Counted from the first letter of the stretch, positions 43,245 to 53,515 are shown. The stretch is DNA of 64,000 bases from Salipiger pallidus (GCF_014643635.1 NZ_BMJV01000006.1:62001-126000); one strand, 5' to 3'. Translations and numbers: made by a program. The notes: a model not told the origin generated them from the letters alone.

Positions 43245-44356
43245 GGTGACGCCTTCGGGATAATGCATGGCGATCAGGACGTTATACCCGATCGCACTAT
43301 GGGCCTGTCCTCGTTGTAGCTCCTACGCCAATCCTCCAGCTTTTCGCGGGCGTCGGCAAGGCTCACGAACCAGGGGACGTTCAGACATTCGGCCCTGAGC
43401 TTTCTGTTGAAGGTGAGGAGGGATCAGCAAACAGTCCGGGGACTGTTTGCCCCGACGCAAGATGAACCCGTGTCGGTCGGTTTTCCCGGCCGTGAGAAGT
43501 CCAGCGTGACGTCGCTGACATAGGTCCAAAGATTGACGTCGCGAGAGATAAACTCGCTGCCGTTGTCGACCCTGATCGTTCTCGGATACCCGATCTGCCC
43601 GCAGATCCGTTCGAGCGTCTGCACGACGTCCTCGCCCCGGTAGGTGAAGCGTGAATCGGCTGCCGGGAAGAGCCGTGAGTGCGTGTCGACAACGGTCAGG
43701 ATGCTCAGCTTATTGCCCAAGGCGAGCTGGCCGTGGACAAAATTCATCGCCCAGACTTAGTTGGGTCCGACGCAGCTTGGCTTTCACACGCCACTTCAGC
43801 TGTTTGTCCCTTAGCTGCAGGCCCGACTCGTCGTAAATGCTGCGCGTCTTCTTCATTTTGATGACCCAGCCCTCGCGTCTCAGCAAGACGTGAACACGCC
43901 GATAACCATAGCGCACACGCGTCCCTGCAATCTCCTTGACCGCCGCTCAACAGCAGCTTGGTCCGTCCGCCGGGACTTGTAATGGTAGCTGGACGTGACG
44001 AAGCAGATGGCCCCACAAGCCCTCCGTATCGACCCGCCCCATCCGTCGCACATCCCGGTGACGAGTTCGCGCAAACGGCCAAGCTTCGGAGCTTTCGCCG
44101 GATAACGTCCTGAAGAATTCCTCGGTCCAGCGTTAGATCGGCCAAGATTTTCTTTAACCGGGTGTTCTCATCCTCCAGCGCTTTCACTCGGAGCATCTCA
44201 TCCGGCAGTATGCCGCCATACTTTTTCTTCCAGTTGAAATAGATCGCTTGACTGATCCCGGCCTTACCGCAGATCTCCGCGGCAGGCGTTCCCCGTTCGT
44301 TCGCCCTGCTTCAGATTGAACGCTTCCTGCGCCTCCATGAACTTTGATGCTCTCAT
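43245..44356 (-). pseudogene. IS3 transposase genes with several frameshifts
   Basis: orfA (from 44356, with KYGGILPDEMLRVKALEDEN and RLKKILADLTLDRGILQDVI) and orfB (to a stop near 43240, ending MHYPEGVTSPSL) are recognisable but fall in at least three frames. The integrase Asp-Asp-Glu core is present in pieces. A base is lost near GKPTDTG, next to the palindromic insertion at 43413-43453. Confidence 0.75.
43413..43453 (-). repeat. Palindromic repeat in a transposase gene, copy 2
   Basis: An eleven base-pair perfect palindrome (GCAAACAGTCC and GGACTGTTTGC around two bases, 43427-43450) shares the flank GTGAGGAGGG with copy 1. It lies between GFI and the KLRAECLN segment of a different IS3 orfB. 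Here the insertion does not keep the frame, although nearby losses make the original length unclear. Confidence 0.65.
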
Positions 44357-44436
44357 GCGGTTCCGCTCCTCTCCCAGCAGGAAAGCTTAGCCCAAAAACC
44401 CGATTTCGAACGGCCCAGTTTTCAGGGGGCAGATCA

Positions 44437-44878
44437 GAGGTCAACTCGAGCCACCAGAGCGACAGCCCCTGCTGCCCAAATTGCTGCCGCTAATTCCTGA
44501 GGATGAAGAGATCGCCATCGCCACCGCGGACGGCGCAAACGACACGCGACGTCACCATACGGCCATCATCGCGCGCGGCGCCGATGAAGTCACACCCATC
44601 CGCTGGAACGTCCGCGCCTGCAAAAAAGACTGCCCCGAAGCATGGGCGCGCAACGAGATCTTGCGGGCGACGGCGCACCTCGGCAGGGCGCTCTGGAAGA
44701 GGTAGGCCGGCTACCATGCCCGGGGCGGGTCTGGGCCCAGATGAACCGCCTGAAGCTCTTTGGCGAGCGAATCATGACACGAGAACCCGACCGCCAGACC
44801 GCCAAAATCAAGATCCGCACCGCCATCATGAACCGCTTCTCGGCCCTAGGCAGGGCTCAGATCAAGGCCGTCGCCTGA
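44437..44878 (+). pseudogene. IS5-family transposase, C-terminal part
   Basis: It continues the fragment at 42653: EVNSSHQSDSPLLPKLL, IAIATADGANDTRRHH with the second Asp, ARNEILRATAHLGRALWKR and RLKLFGERIMTREPDRQ. A TAG replaces a tryptophan codon after ALWKR, and a frameshift follows near 44740. It ends at TGA 44876-44878. The two parts show that the IS3 element inserted into an older IS5 gene. Confidence 0.75.
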
Positions 44879-45103
44879 AGGGCCACGGGAAAGGCGACAG
44901 TAAGCACGAACGCTAAATTGCGTAACAACGCCGATCGAAATCAACTCAAGGAAGAATACACTTCAGGGAAATCTACGTAAACACATAGTGTAATCGTTAA
45001 TTGCAAGATTGTCTTGTTGGATTTACCAGATGGTAAGCATCACTGATCTTTCGGCTTTGCCACTGGACAATGGCTGCTGGACTGCTGCCAAAAGGAATTC
45101 AAC

Positions 45104-46270
45104 ATGAAGATTGCGGTTGCCGGACTTGGCTATGTGGGCCTTTCAAACGCGGTTCTGCTGGCTCAGAAGCACAGCGTGGTAGCGGTCGATATCTCGAACG
45201 AGCGCGTGTCGCTGGTCAACGACCGCAAGAGCCCCATCGTCGATGCTGAGATTGAGGACTTCCTCGCCACCCGCACACTGGACCTGACTGCGACCACTGA
45301 CGCGATGGCCGCCTACACGGATGCCGAGTACGTTATCGTCGCGACCCCCACCAACTATGATGCACGCAGCAACTACTTCGACACGTCCAGCGTCGAAACG
45401 GTCATCGCGCAGGTGATCGAGGCCAATCCCCGCGCCACCATCGTCATCAAGTCGACAATCCCGGTGGGCTACGTTCGCGCCCTGCGGCGAGAGATGGAGA
45501 CGGATCAGGTGATCTTCAGCCCTGAGTTCCTGCGTGAGGGCAGGGCGCTCTACGACAACCTGCACCCCTCCCGGATCATAGTGGGTGAGCGCTCCGAGCG
45601 GGCGCGTATCTTTGCGGACCTTTTGCTCGAGGGTGCGCAGGAAACCGAGGTACCGGTGCTCTTCACCGACCCCGACGAGGCCGAGGCGATCAAGCTCTTC
45701 GCCAACACCTACCTTGCCATGCGGGTCGCGTTCTTCAACGAGCTCGACAGCTATTCGCTGGCGGGAGGCATGGACAGCCGCCAAATCATCGAAGGAGTGA
45801 GCCTCGATCCGCGCATCGGCGGGCATTACAACAACCCCTCCTTCGGCTACGGCGGCTACTGCCTGCCCAAGGACACCAAGCAACTTCTGGCCAACTACAG
45901 CCATGTGCCACAGAACCTGATCCGGGCGATCGTGGACGCCAACCGCACGCGAAAGGATTTCCTCAGCGACCAGATCCTGATGCGGGGCCCGAAGGTGGTG
46001 GGTATTTACCGGCTGGTGATGAAGGCAGGCTCGGACAATTTCCGGCAGTCTTCGATCCAGGGCATCATGAAGCGGCTCAAAGCCAAGGGCGTCGAGGTCA
46101 TCGTGTACGAGCCGGTGCTCGATGAGGCCGAGTTCTTCCGTAGCCGCGTGGAAAACGATCTTGCCGCCTTCAAGGCCGAGGCTGATCTCATCGTCGCCAA
46201 CCGCCTGACGGACGACATCCGCGATGTCGCGGACAAGGTGTTCACCCGCGACCTCTTTGGAGAGGACTGA
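45104..46270 (+). CDS. ugd: UDP-glucose 6-dehydrogenase
   Basis: The enzyme oxidises UDP-glucose to UDP-glucuronate with two NAD+. The 388-residue protein has the dinucleotide loop [11 protein letters not shown] at residues 7-17, the substrate segment [20 protein letters not shown] near 142, and the catalytic cysteine C253 in [17 protein letters not shown] seven bases before the ATG is the ribosome binding site. The stop overlaps the next gene's start (TGATG). It supplies the acidic sugar for the capsule or EPS genes around it. A second, ruined ugd lies at 50841-51370. Confidence 0.95.
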   Translation: MKIAVAGLGYVGLSNAVLLAQKHSVVAVDISNERVSLVNDRKSPIVDAEIEDFLATRTLDLTATTDAMAAYTDAEYVIVATPTNYDARSNYFDTSSVETVIAQVIEANPRATIVIKSTIPVGYVRALRREMETDQVIFSPEFLREGRALYDNLHPSRIIVGERSERARIFADLLLEGAQETEVPVLFTDPDEAEAIKLFANTYLAMRVAFFNELDSYSLAGGMDSRQIIEGVSLDPRIGGHYNNPSFGYGGYCLPKDTKQLLANYSHVPQNLIRAIVDANRTRKDFLSDQILMRGPKVVGIYRLVMKAGSDNFRQSSIQGIMKRLKAKGVEVIVYEPVLDEAEFFRSRVENDLAAFKAEADLIVANRLTDDIRDVADKVFTRDLFGED

Positions 46271-47286
46271 TGAGTAAAGGTACAGTCCTGATCACCGGAT
46301 CCTCCGGGTTCATCGGCTTCCATCTGGGGCGCAAGCTCTTGGAAGATGGTTTTCAGGTTGTTGGTATCGACAATCTGTCAGACTATTATGATGTGCAATT
46401 GAAGCTGCGTCGGCAGGAAATGCTTCTGGATCATCCAGAATTTACCGTGATCAATGACAGCATTGAAACGCCGGGCCGCATGATGGACCTCTTTGCGGAG
46501 TATCGGCCTGATTTTGTTGTTCATCTCGCTGCGCAGGCCGGTGTACGATATTCCATTGAAAATCCCCGAGCCTATCTCGAGAGTAATATCATCGGGACAT
46601 TCGAGATTCTTGAAGCGGCCCGAGCCTATCCTCCAAAACATATGCTGTTTGCATCTACCTCATCGGCTTTTGGGGCGAACAAGAGCATGCCTTACAGGGA
46701 AACCGACAAGGCCGATCACCAGATGTCCTTTTATGCGGCTACCAAGAAATCAACGGAAAACATGGCGCATTCTTATGCGCATCTGTTTAATTTGCCGATT
46801 ACGATGTTCCGCTTCTTCACCGTATATGGCCCCTGGGGTCGTCCGGACATGGCGCTATTCAAGTTTACGAAGGCAATAAGCGACGGCCTGCCAATAGATG
46901 TTTATAACTATGGCGACATGAAGCGTGATTTCACATATATTTCTGACCTCGTCGAAGCCATATCTCTGCTCATGCCGATCATTCCCAGCGCACCGGCTGA
47001 CGGTGTTGTCCCTGATGGTGACAGCCTGTCCCCGGTAGCACCGCACAGGGTGGTAAACATCGGCAATTCAGAGGCGGTGGCGCTGACTGATTTCATCGAT
47101 GCCATTGAAACATCTATCGGGCGCAAGGCGGATCGTAACCTCATGCCTATGCAGGCCGGGGACGTGCCGGCGACATGGGCGGATTCTAAATTGCTGAAAA
47201 CCTTGACTGGCTATGCCCCCAAAACCTCGGTGAGGTCAGGTGTACAGGCCTTCGTTGATTGGTACCGGGAATATTACGAAAGCTGA
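46270..47286 (+). CDS. NAD-dependent sugar epimerase, probably UDP-glucuronate 4-epimerase
   Basis: The 338-residue extended SDR protein has the glycine loop GSSGFIGFHLG, the SSAFG strand, and the catalytic pair Y155 and K159 in YAATKKSTE. VYGPWGRPDMALFKFTKAI near residue 180 is typical of UDP-glucuronate 4-epimerases, which make UDP-galacturonate. Its start overlaps the ugd stop by one base, so the product of Ugd is its likely substrate. Codon usage is less GC-rich than in ugd, which suggests separate origins. An insertion element begins right after its stop codon. Confidence 0.85.
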   Translation: MSKGTVLITGSSGFIGFHLGRKLLEDGFQVVGIDNLSDYYDVQLKLRRQEMLLDHPEFTVINDSIETPGRMMDLFAEYRPDFVVHLAAQAGVRYSIENPRAYLESNIIGTFEILEAARAYPPKHMLFASTSSAFGANKSMPYRETDKADHQMSFYAATKKSTENMAHSYAHLFNLPITMFRFFTVYGPWGRPDMALFKFTKAISDGLPIDVYNYGDMKRDFTYISDLVEAISLLMPIIPSAPADGVVPDGDSLSPVAPHRVVNIGNSEAVALTDFIDAIETSIGRKADRNLMPMQAGDVPATWADSKLLKTLTGYAPKTSVRSGVQAFVDWYREYYES

Positions 47287-47289
47287 CTA

Positions 47290-48130
47290 GGCTCTGGACT
47301 CATTGAGTTTCACAGCCAGTAAATGACGATTGCTGCGAGTGCGATTGCCGAAAAGACGGTTTGTGGACATCGGTCATAATGGGCCGCTACGCGTCTCCAG
47401 TCCTTGAGTCCGCCAAACATGATCTCGATTGGGTCACGCCTCTTATATCTGCGCTTGTGCTAGCGGACATGTGTCTTCCGCTGCTTTCCGCCAGGGAGGC
47501 AATGGCGTATCTTCTTGTCCTGCAATGCTTTTCTGAAACAGCCGGCATTGTATCCGCGATCTCCGAGAAGCCACGTCACGTTGGGCAGCCCACTGACGAG
47601 CGCACGTGCCCCGATGTGGTCGCTGACGGGACCAGCGGTCAGGAACAGGTCCATGGGCCGGCCTTGGCTGTCGCAGATGGGGTGCAAGTTCGTGTTGATG
47701 CCTCCCATCGTCCTTCCAATCAGGCGACCACACCCCCCTTTTCGACGCTCAGGCTGGACGCCGTACGATGAGCATTCAGATGAGTTGCTTGGATCATCAC
47801 GGTCATCTTCTCGCCGTGCTCTGCGGCCAGCCCCGTCATGATCCGGGCGAAGACACCCCGGTCGCTCCACCACTTCCCACGGTTATAGAGCGTCTTGTGC
47901 GGGGCATATTCTCATGGTGCGTCACGCCACCGCAAACCGTTGCGATTGATGAAGATAATGCCATCCAACACCCACCGGGCGTCGACACGAGGCCTGCCCT
48001 GTGACTTCGGGAAATACGGCTCCAGACGCGGCATCTGCGCATCGCTAAACCAGAGAAGACCAGACATGCTCACCGCCCTTTTTTGAACGGTGACTCACGC
48101 GCGCCCAACCAAATCGATGGATTCTGACCC
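47290..48130 (-). mobile_element. IS5-family element (IS427-like), decayed
   Basis: The ends agree at 14 of 20 positions as inverted repeats, starting CTAGG on both sides (47287 and the complement of 48133). CTAG or TA is the likely target. The length of about 841 bases fits the group. It sits directly after the epimerase stop codon and before the 3' end of kdsA. Confidence 0.7.
47440..48080 (-). pseudogene. IS5-family transposase with frameshifts
   Basis: The second half reads GCGRLIGRTMGGINTNLHPI, DSQGRPMDLFLTAGPVSDH and LLGDRGYNAGCFRKAL, the DDE region of the IS427 group. The N-terminal half (GGCWMALSSSIATVCGG, about 47950) is in other frames. The two usual overlapping frames are broken in more than one place, so it is inactive. 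Confidence 0.75.
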
Positions 48131-48181
48131 TAGCGTACTTGGTATCTCGGCCTTTTCCCGAAAAACAGTCGGCTCAGGACG

Positions 48182-49006
48182 TCAGGCCAGTCCCTTTGTC
48201 ACCCGGTCATGTGCCACGAGGCGGGTCAGCACCCCGCGCAGATCCGACAGCGGTACCATGTTCGGCCCATCCGATGGCGCGCGGTCGGGGTCTTCGTGGA
48301 CCTCCATGAACACCGCCCCGACCCCGACCGCCACCGCGGCCCGCGCCAGAACCGGAACGAACTCCCGCTGCCCACCGCTCGCACCGCCCTGTCCGCCGGG
48401 CTGCTGCACCGAATGGGTGGCGTCAAACACCACCGGGTAGCCGGTCTCGGCCATCACCGGCAGACCGCGGAAATCGCTCACCAGCGTGTTGTAGCCAAAG
48501 CTCGTGCCGCGATCGCACAGAAGGATGTTTTCGTTGCCGGTGCTGGCGATCTTGGCCGCCACATGCGGCATGTCCCAAGGGGCGAGGAACTGGCCCTTCT
48601 TGACATTGATCGCCCGGCCCGTCTCGCCCGCCGCAAGCAGCAGGTCGGTCTGGCGGCACAGGAACGCAGGGATCTGCAGGATGTCGACGACCTCGGCGGC
48701 GCGCTGCACCTGCGGAATGTCATGCACGTCGGTGACGACCGGGCAGCCGAATTCCTCGCGGATGGCGGCGAGCACCTCGAGCCCCTTCTCGATCCCGAGG
48801 CCGCGCTGGCCCGTGAGCGACGTGCGGTTGGCCTTGTCGTAGCTGGCCTTGAACACGAAAGGCACACCGAGTTCGGCAGCAACAGAGCCTATTTCCGAGG
48901 CCAGCATCCGCGCATGGTCAAGGCTTTCGAGCTGGCAGGGACCGGCAAGCAGGGCAAAGGGCAATTCGTTGGAAATGGCGACATCGCCAAGGGTCACGGT
49001 CTTCAT
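48182..49006 (-). CDS. kdsA: 3-deoxy-8-phosphooctulonate synthase (KDO-8-phosphate synthase)
   Basis: The enzyme joins arabinose-5-phosphate and phosphoenolpyruvate to KDO-8-phosphate. The 274-residue protein has the family segments [18 protein letters not shown] near residue 18, [12 protein letters not shown] near 53 and [13 protein letters not shown] near 200. It is last in the kdsD-kdsB-kdsA unit and overlaps kdsB by four bases (ATGA). KDO serves both lipopolysaccharide core and KDO-linked capsules. The operon with UDP-glucuronate genes nearby favours a capsule-associated set. Confidence 0.95.
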   Translation of the reverse strand: MKTVTLGDVAISNELPFALLAGPCQLESLDHARMLASEIGSVAAELGVPFVFKASYDKANRTSLTGQRGLGIEKGLEVLAAIREEFGCPVVTDVHDIPQVQRAAEVVDILQIPAFLCRQTDLLLAAGETGRAINVKKGQFLAPWDMPHVAAKIASTGNENILLCDRGTSFGYNTLVSDFRGLPVMAETGYPVVFDATHSVQQPGGQGGASGGQREFVPVLARAAVAVGVGAVFMEVHEDPDRAPSDGPNMVPLSDLRGVLTRLVAHDRVTKGLA

Positions 49007-49797
49007 GACTGGCCTTTCAGGATCACGGATTCGATGCGCGAAACATCCTCGGGGTTGTTGAGTTCCCAGAACAGGCGGCCGCGGGCGTCAACCTCGACGC
49101 AGGCCAGCGGCAGGCCGTTTTCCAGGAAGCGCAGCTGTTCGAGCCCCTCGAGCGTCTCGAGCGGACCCACTGGCCAGCCGGCGTATTGCGCCAGCGCATC
49201 GGGGCGGTAGGCGTAGACGCCCACGTGGTGGAACACCGGCACCTCTGCGTCGGCAAACTCGGTATCGCCGGTGTAGGGAATTACTTCCTTCGAGAAGTAG
49301 AGCGCGCGGCCCCCCTGCCCGAACACCGCCGTGGTGCCCCCCACGCGGCCCGCGCGGCGATCCTCGCGGAACATCTCCAGCGTCTGGGCATCGCAGCGCA
49401 GCACCGGCGTGGCGGCGGGGATCGCAGGGTCCGCCTGCATCGCGGCGATGAGATCCGACAGGAACCACGGCGGGGTCAGCGGCGCGTCGCCTTGCAGGTT
49501 CACCACGATTTCAGGCTCTATTCCCGCCCGATCCAGTGCCTCGGCGCAGCGCTCGGTGCCGTTGCGGCACGCGTCCGAGGTCATGATGACCTCGGCGCCG
49601 AAACCCCGGGCCTCGTCCGCGATGCGGTCGTCGTCGGTGACGACGAAAACCGCGTCCGCCTCCGGGACCTGGCAGCCGGCCTCCCAGGTCATCTGGATCA
49701 GGCTCTTGTCCGAGCCGTCCGGTTGGCGCAGCCGGGCCAGAGGTTTGCCCGGGTAGCGGGTCGAGGCGTAGCGGGCGGGGATGAGAATGGCGATCAT
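49003..49797 (-). CDS. kdsB: CMP-KDO synthetase (3-deoxy-manno-octulosonate cytidylyltransferase)
   Basis: The enzyme activates KDO with CTP. The 264-residue protein starts with the nucleotide-binding [18 protein letters not shown] and has [13 protein letters not shown] near residue 98 and [20 protein letters not shown] near 190. It overlaps kdsD and kdsA by four bases on each side. It may be the lipopolysaccharide enzyme or a capsule-dedicated copy (KpsU type); sequence alone does not decide. Confidence 0.94.
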   Translation of the reverse strand: MIAILIPARYASTRYPGKPLARLRQPDGSDKSLIQMTWEAGCQVPEADAVFVVTDDDRIADEARGFGAEVIMTSDACRNGTERCAEALDRAGIEPEIVVNLQGDAPLTPPWFLSDLIAAMQADPAIPAATPVLRCDAQTLEMFREDRRAGRVGGTTAVFGQGGRALYFSKEVIPYTGDTEFADAEVPVFHHVGVYAYRPDALAQYAGWPVGPLETLEGLEQLRFLENGLPLACVEVDARGRLFWELNNPEDVSRIESVILKGQS

Positions 49798-50795
49798 GCG
49801 ATACCTGCGCGAAGACAGTCGTGAAGATGCAGCACGCCGCAGGGCGCACCGGTGTCGTCGACCACGAACAGCGCCGTGATCTTGCTTTCGTTCATAAGCC
49901 GCAGCGCCTCGGAGGCCAGCATGCCGGGCTGAACGGTGCGGGGGCTGCGGGTGGCGACGGTGCCGGCGGTGCGCTCCATCAGCCCCCGCAGGTTGCGCCG
50001 TAGGTCACCGTCGGTGATGACCCCGGTGAGGCGGCCGGCTTCGGTGATCCCGGCCATTCCGAAGCCCTTGGAGGTCATCTCGAGCAAAGCCTGAGACATG
50101 GGCGCCTCGGGGGGGACCAGCGGCAACGCCTCGCCGCCATGCATCAGCGCCTCGACCCGCATCAGCTGCGCGCCAAGCTTGCCGCCGGGGTGGAAAACCT
50201 GGAAATCCTCGCGACGGAAGCCGCGGCGGTGCATCAGGGCCACCGCCAGCGCATCCCCCAGCGCCAGCGTCGCGGTGGTCGAGGTGGTGGGCGCCACCCC
50301 GATGGCGCAGGCCTCGGGGGAGTCGGGCAGCGGCAGCACCACGTCCGCCTGCTGGCCCAGGGTACTGCCCGGGCGCCGCGTGATGGCAATGAGCGGGATG
50401 GCAAAGCGGCGGGCATAGGTCACGAGGTCCGCCAGCTCCGATGTCTCGCCGGAGTTCGACAGCACGAGGCAGAGATCGGCGGTGGTGATCATCCCCAGGT
50501 CGCCGTGGCTGGCCTCGGTCGGGTGGACGAACTGTGCCGGCGCGCCGGTCGAGGCGAAGGTCGCGGCGATCTTGCGCCCCACGTGGCCGGACTTGCCCAC
50601 GCCGCTCACCACGATGCGCCCGCGCACGGCGGCCAGCAGATCGAGCGCCCGGGCATGGGCCCCGTCCAGGGTGGCGCCCATGAGCTGCAGCGCCTGTGCC
50701 TCGGTCTCGAGCACGCGGCGTATCTGGCCAAGGGCATCCTCGGCGGCGATGCTGGGCTGGTCTGTCATGGGGTTGCATTCATTCACGTTGGCCAT
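49794..50795 (-). CDS. kdsD: Arabinose-5-phosphate isomerase (KdsD/KpsF type)
   Basis: The enzyme makes arabinose-5-phosphate from ribulose-5-phosphate, the precursor of KDO. The 333-residue protein has an SIS domain with GVGKSGHVGRKIAATFASTG near residue 65 and HPTEASHGDLGMI, and two C-terminal CBS domains (about 210-330, with VITDGDLRRNLRG). A start nine codons later (50768) is possible; neither has a strong binding site. It is first in the KDO operon. The decayed ugd copy lies 46 bases upstream. Confidence 0.92.
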   Translation of the reverse strand: MANVNECNPMTDQPSIAAEDALGQIRRVLETEAQALQLMGATLDGAHARALDLLAAVRGRIVVSGVGKSGHVGRKIAATFASTGAPAQFVHPTEASHGDLGMITTADLCLVLSNSGETSELADLVTYARRFAIPLIAITRRPGSTLGQQADVVLPLPDSPEACAIGVAPTTSTTATLALGDALAVALMHRRGFRREDFQVFHPGGKLGAQLMRVEALMHGGEALPLVPPEAPMSQALLEMTSKGFGMAGITEAGRLTGVITDGDLRRNLRGLMERTAGTVATRSPRTVQPGMLASEALRLMNESKITALFVVDDTGAPCGVLHLHDCLRAGIA

Positions 50796-50840
50796 CAGCC
50801 GTGAGACTATCCTATCCCCCGGCCCTGCGAAAGTGACGGT

Positions 50841-51370
50841 TCAGTCCCCGCCGAAAAGGACGCGGGTGAAAACCTTATCACTGACATCGCGAATGTCATC
50901 GGTCAGGCCATTGGCCACGATGAGATCCACCTTAGTCTTGAAGGTCACGAGATCGTTCAACACCCGGATGCGCAAGAAGCCTGGCTCGTCCAGCACTGGC
51001 TCGTGGACAATAGCCCTGTCCCACTTGGCCTTGAGGCCCTTCTTGATGACCTGGATCTCCAACTTTCAGAAACAGTCCGACCTTGCCTTTCTCACCAGCC
51101 GATCGATGCCCACCACTTTAGGGCCACGCATAAGGATCAGGTCACTAGGAAATCCTTGCGGGTGTGGTTGGTATCCAAGCTGGCCCGGAGCAGTTCTGCC
51201 GGACGTGGCTGTAGTTGGCCAGAGGCTGCCTGGTCTCCTTCAGGCAGTCGTCGGCTTAGCTTAAAGTGGGGCCAATACCCGCCGATCTACGGATCTAGAC
51301 TGACCATTTCAATGATCTGCCGGCTGTCCATGCCCGCGCCAGCGAATTGCTGTCGAGTTCATTGAAGACG
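50841..51370 (-). pseudogene. Second UDP-glucose dehydrogenase gene, 3' remnant
   Basis: The last 73 codons are open and match the Ugd C-terminus: EPVLDEPGFLRIRVLNDL, then [20 protein letters not shown]. Upstream, [18 protein letters not shown] and FNELDSNSLA are recognisable between stops and frameshifts. It differs from the intact ugd at many positions, so it is an old paralogue and not a recent duplicate. It is fused on its 5' side to an IS110-type remnant near 51370. Confidence 0.75.
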
Positions 51371-51720
51371 GGCAGCGGCTCCAGCCGCTCGCAGGCAATG
51401 CGCTCCGGCGGCAACATCTCCTTCAGTTCGATCTGGTGCACAGGGTGATCTAACGCCAGGGTCTACAACCAGCGCCGATAACGCATCGCCCACGGCTTTG
51501 AGCGTTGATAGGCCCGCCTATGACGCAGAGCGAAAGCCTAGACGAGCTGACGCTTGTGGCGCTGATCCTCCGCGGCGCTCTCTTCGGCACGGACCAGATC
51601 ACGCATTGCCTCATGCATCTCGTCGGGTACCCGACTGGCGCAATGCCTCGGCTCGCATAAGGCAAGCAAAACGCATGGCATCAGGTTGATCGGTCTCGAG
51701 CCGCTCTCCATCCCTGACAG
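51371..51720 (-). pseudogene. IS110-family transposase remnant
   Basis: The pieces VPDEMHEAMRDLVRAEESAA, EDQRHKRQLV, LRHRRAYQRSKPW and LDHPVHQIELKEMLPPERIA match the middle of IS110/IS116 transposases. Internal stop codons interrupt them. Neither the N-terminal DEDD catalytic part nor the C-terminal domain was found. It joins the ugd remnant in the middle of a codon run. Confidence 0.65.
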
Positions 51721-51869
51721 GCATCAGGGAGGGCTGCTTGAAGCGCAGGCTGGTCAACTGACAACCATTTACGCCCATCTGAGAGACAAGCGGCGATCTG
51801 GGACGGGTTGATCTACTGGTGGCGCCCATGATGATGCCGATGACTTCTCGGACGAGATAGCGCTTGGGG

Positions 51870-52062
51870 CTTCGAATGGCCGCCAGCTTCGAGTGCCAGC
51901 TGCGATGCGTTTGGGAACGTACCGAACCCACCAAGAAGAGCGGCGCGACGTGCTCGATCACATCGAGACGTTTTTCAGCCCAAAGCGCAAGCGCACGTGG
52001 AACGGAATGCTGCCACCTGTCGAGTTCGAGCGGCAGCAGAAACTGAGGACCGAGGTCGTTTA
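51870..52062 (+). pseudogene. IS3-family orfB, C-terminal remnant
   Basis: About 60 codons match the end of an IS3 integrase: RRDVLDHIETFFSPKRKRTW, NGMLPPVEFERQQKL and TEVV before TAA. No catalytic core precedes them. The fragment is short and lies among other transposon debris. Confidence 0.6.
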
Positions 52063-52405
52063 AGAAACTTGGGGCTATTCACTACAACAACGAGCGCCAC
52101 AAGATACGCAATGGCCTCATGAACCCCACCCAAAAATTGAGAATGGTCGCGTAAATTCCACGTCCAAACCCCATAAAAAGAGGTGATTACTCAGCCATTT
52201 CATGTTCCCGTAGATGGGGACGGATATGCTCGTGCAGGGCGGTTACCACACGAGATTTATGGGATGGATCCGTCACGCAGTTTGCGCAACAGCGTCCACT
52301 TCACCGTTTGACTTTGTCGTCAATCTTAATACCCATTGCAGCATTCTCGAATCTACCATGAGTATATTTTCACTTTTCCAATGCACCCGATGCCATCAGC
52401 ATATG
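52063..52405. other. 343-base stretch without a gene
   Basis: A few more codons resembling an IS3 integrase end (HYNNERHKIRNGLM near 52090) are followed by AT-richer sequence with no recognisable frame. This is the junction between the island debris and flgI; the normal downstream neighbour of flgI is absent. Confidence 0.5.
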
Positions 52406-53515
52406 TCACATAACGACAAACTCTGCATGCAGCGCGCCCGCTGCCTTAATACTCTTCAAGATGTCAATCATGTCACGGGGGGACACGCCTAAGGCATTTA
52501 GGCCCGCAATCACTTCCGAAAGCGATGTACCCTCAGGCACCTCTGCCAATCCTATACCAGGTTCTTCCAAAATTTCCGCGTTTGTGCGGGGAACAACAAC
52601 TGTTTCTCCCTCAGCGAAGGGACTGGGTTGTACAGTGAGCGGTACTTCTTCGATCCGAAGTGTCAGGTTTCCTTGCGAAACTGCCACACGGGAAATCCGC
52701 ACGTCGTCCCCCATCACGATTGTGCCGGACCGTTGATCTACAACCACTCGAGCACGCCTTTCAGGTTCGACCGAAAGATTTTCGATAGCGACCACAGCAC
52801 GCGCCGGTGAGGCTGCACCGGTTTGGGTGAGATCGACAGAAATTGTTCCAGCATCAAGCATGACCGCAGCAGAACGACCAACGGTTCGGTTGATCGCCTG
52901 CTCGATACGTGCCGCCGTGGTGAAATCCGGCTCCCTCAGGGCGAGTCTTAAAGTTGAAAGCTGTGTAAAATCAAACTCAACCTCTCGCTCGATCCTGGCC
53001 CCTGCAGGAATGACCCCAGAAGTCGGAACGCCCTGTACCACTCCGCCAGCATCACCTTGCGCTTCGACTCCACCGGCGATGATGGTCCCTTGAGCGACCG
53101 CATAAATGTCTCCATCTGCAGCATTCAATGGCGTCATGATCAGTGTGCCCCCAAGTAGGCTCTGAGCATCACCGATAGCGGACACTGTTACATCAATCTG
53201 GCTTCCCGTTCTGGCAAACGGAGGCAACCGTCCAGTCACGAAAACTGCGGCAACGTTTCGAGGACGAAACTGCTCACCTGTCACGTTCACACCCAGACGC
53301 TCGAGGATATTCTGCATGATTTCTTCAGTAAAAGGTGCGTTTCGCAGCCCGTCCCCTGTGCCATTCAAGCCCACGACAAGCCCATACCCGACAAGATCAT
53401 TCGACCGAACGCCGTCGACTTCGACTAGATCCTTGATGCGAACTGACTGGGCCTCGGCCGGGGCAAGCAGCCCAGAGAGCAGAATAAGGCAGATATTCAG
53501 CAACCACCCCCTCAT
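52406..53515 (-). CDS. flgI: Flagellar P-ring protein FlgI
   Basis: FlgI forms the ring around the rod in the peptidoglycan layer. The 369-residue protein has a signal peptide ending LAPAEAQS, followed by RIKDLVEVDGVRSNDLVGYG and LVVGLNGTGDGLRNAPFT, the family start. The length is normal. The ATG overlaps the flgL stop by one base (TAATG). It is the last gene of the motB-flgE-flgK-flgL-flgI run, next to transposon remnants. Confidence 0.97.
   Translation of the reverse strand: MRGWLLNICLILLSGLLAPAEAQSVRIKDLVEVDGVRSNDLVGYGLVVGLNGTGDGLRNAPFTEEIMQNILERLGVNVTGEQFRPRNVAAVFVTGRLPPFARTGSQIDVTVSAIGDAQSLLGGTLIMTPLNAADGDIYAVAQGTIIAGGVEAQGDAGGVVQGVPTSGVIPAGARIEREVEFDFTQLSTLRLALREPDFTTAARIEQAINRTVGRSAAVMLDAGTISVDLTQTGAASPARAVVAIENLSVEPERRARVVVDQRSGTIVMGDDVRISRVAVSQGNLTLRIEEVPLTVQPSPFAEGETVVVPRTNAEILEEPGIGLAEVPEGTSLSEVIAGLNALGVSPRDMIDILKSIKAAGALHAEFVVM

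Larger units (their letters stand above)
43150..44436 (-). mobile_element. IS3-family element nested in the IS5 transposase, decayed
   Basis: The right end is marked by an IS3-type terminus near 44420 (CCCAGTTTTCAGGGGGCAG). orfA starts at 44356 (RASKFMEAQEAFNLKQGE) and has a frameshift. orfB pieces in several frames include GYRRVHVLLRREGW, LTVVDTHSRLFPA and TIRVDNGSEFISRDV, then LRAECLNVPWFVSLADAREK. The left end near 43150 is not certain. Copy 2 of the palindromic repeat interrupts orfB. Confidence 0.7.
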
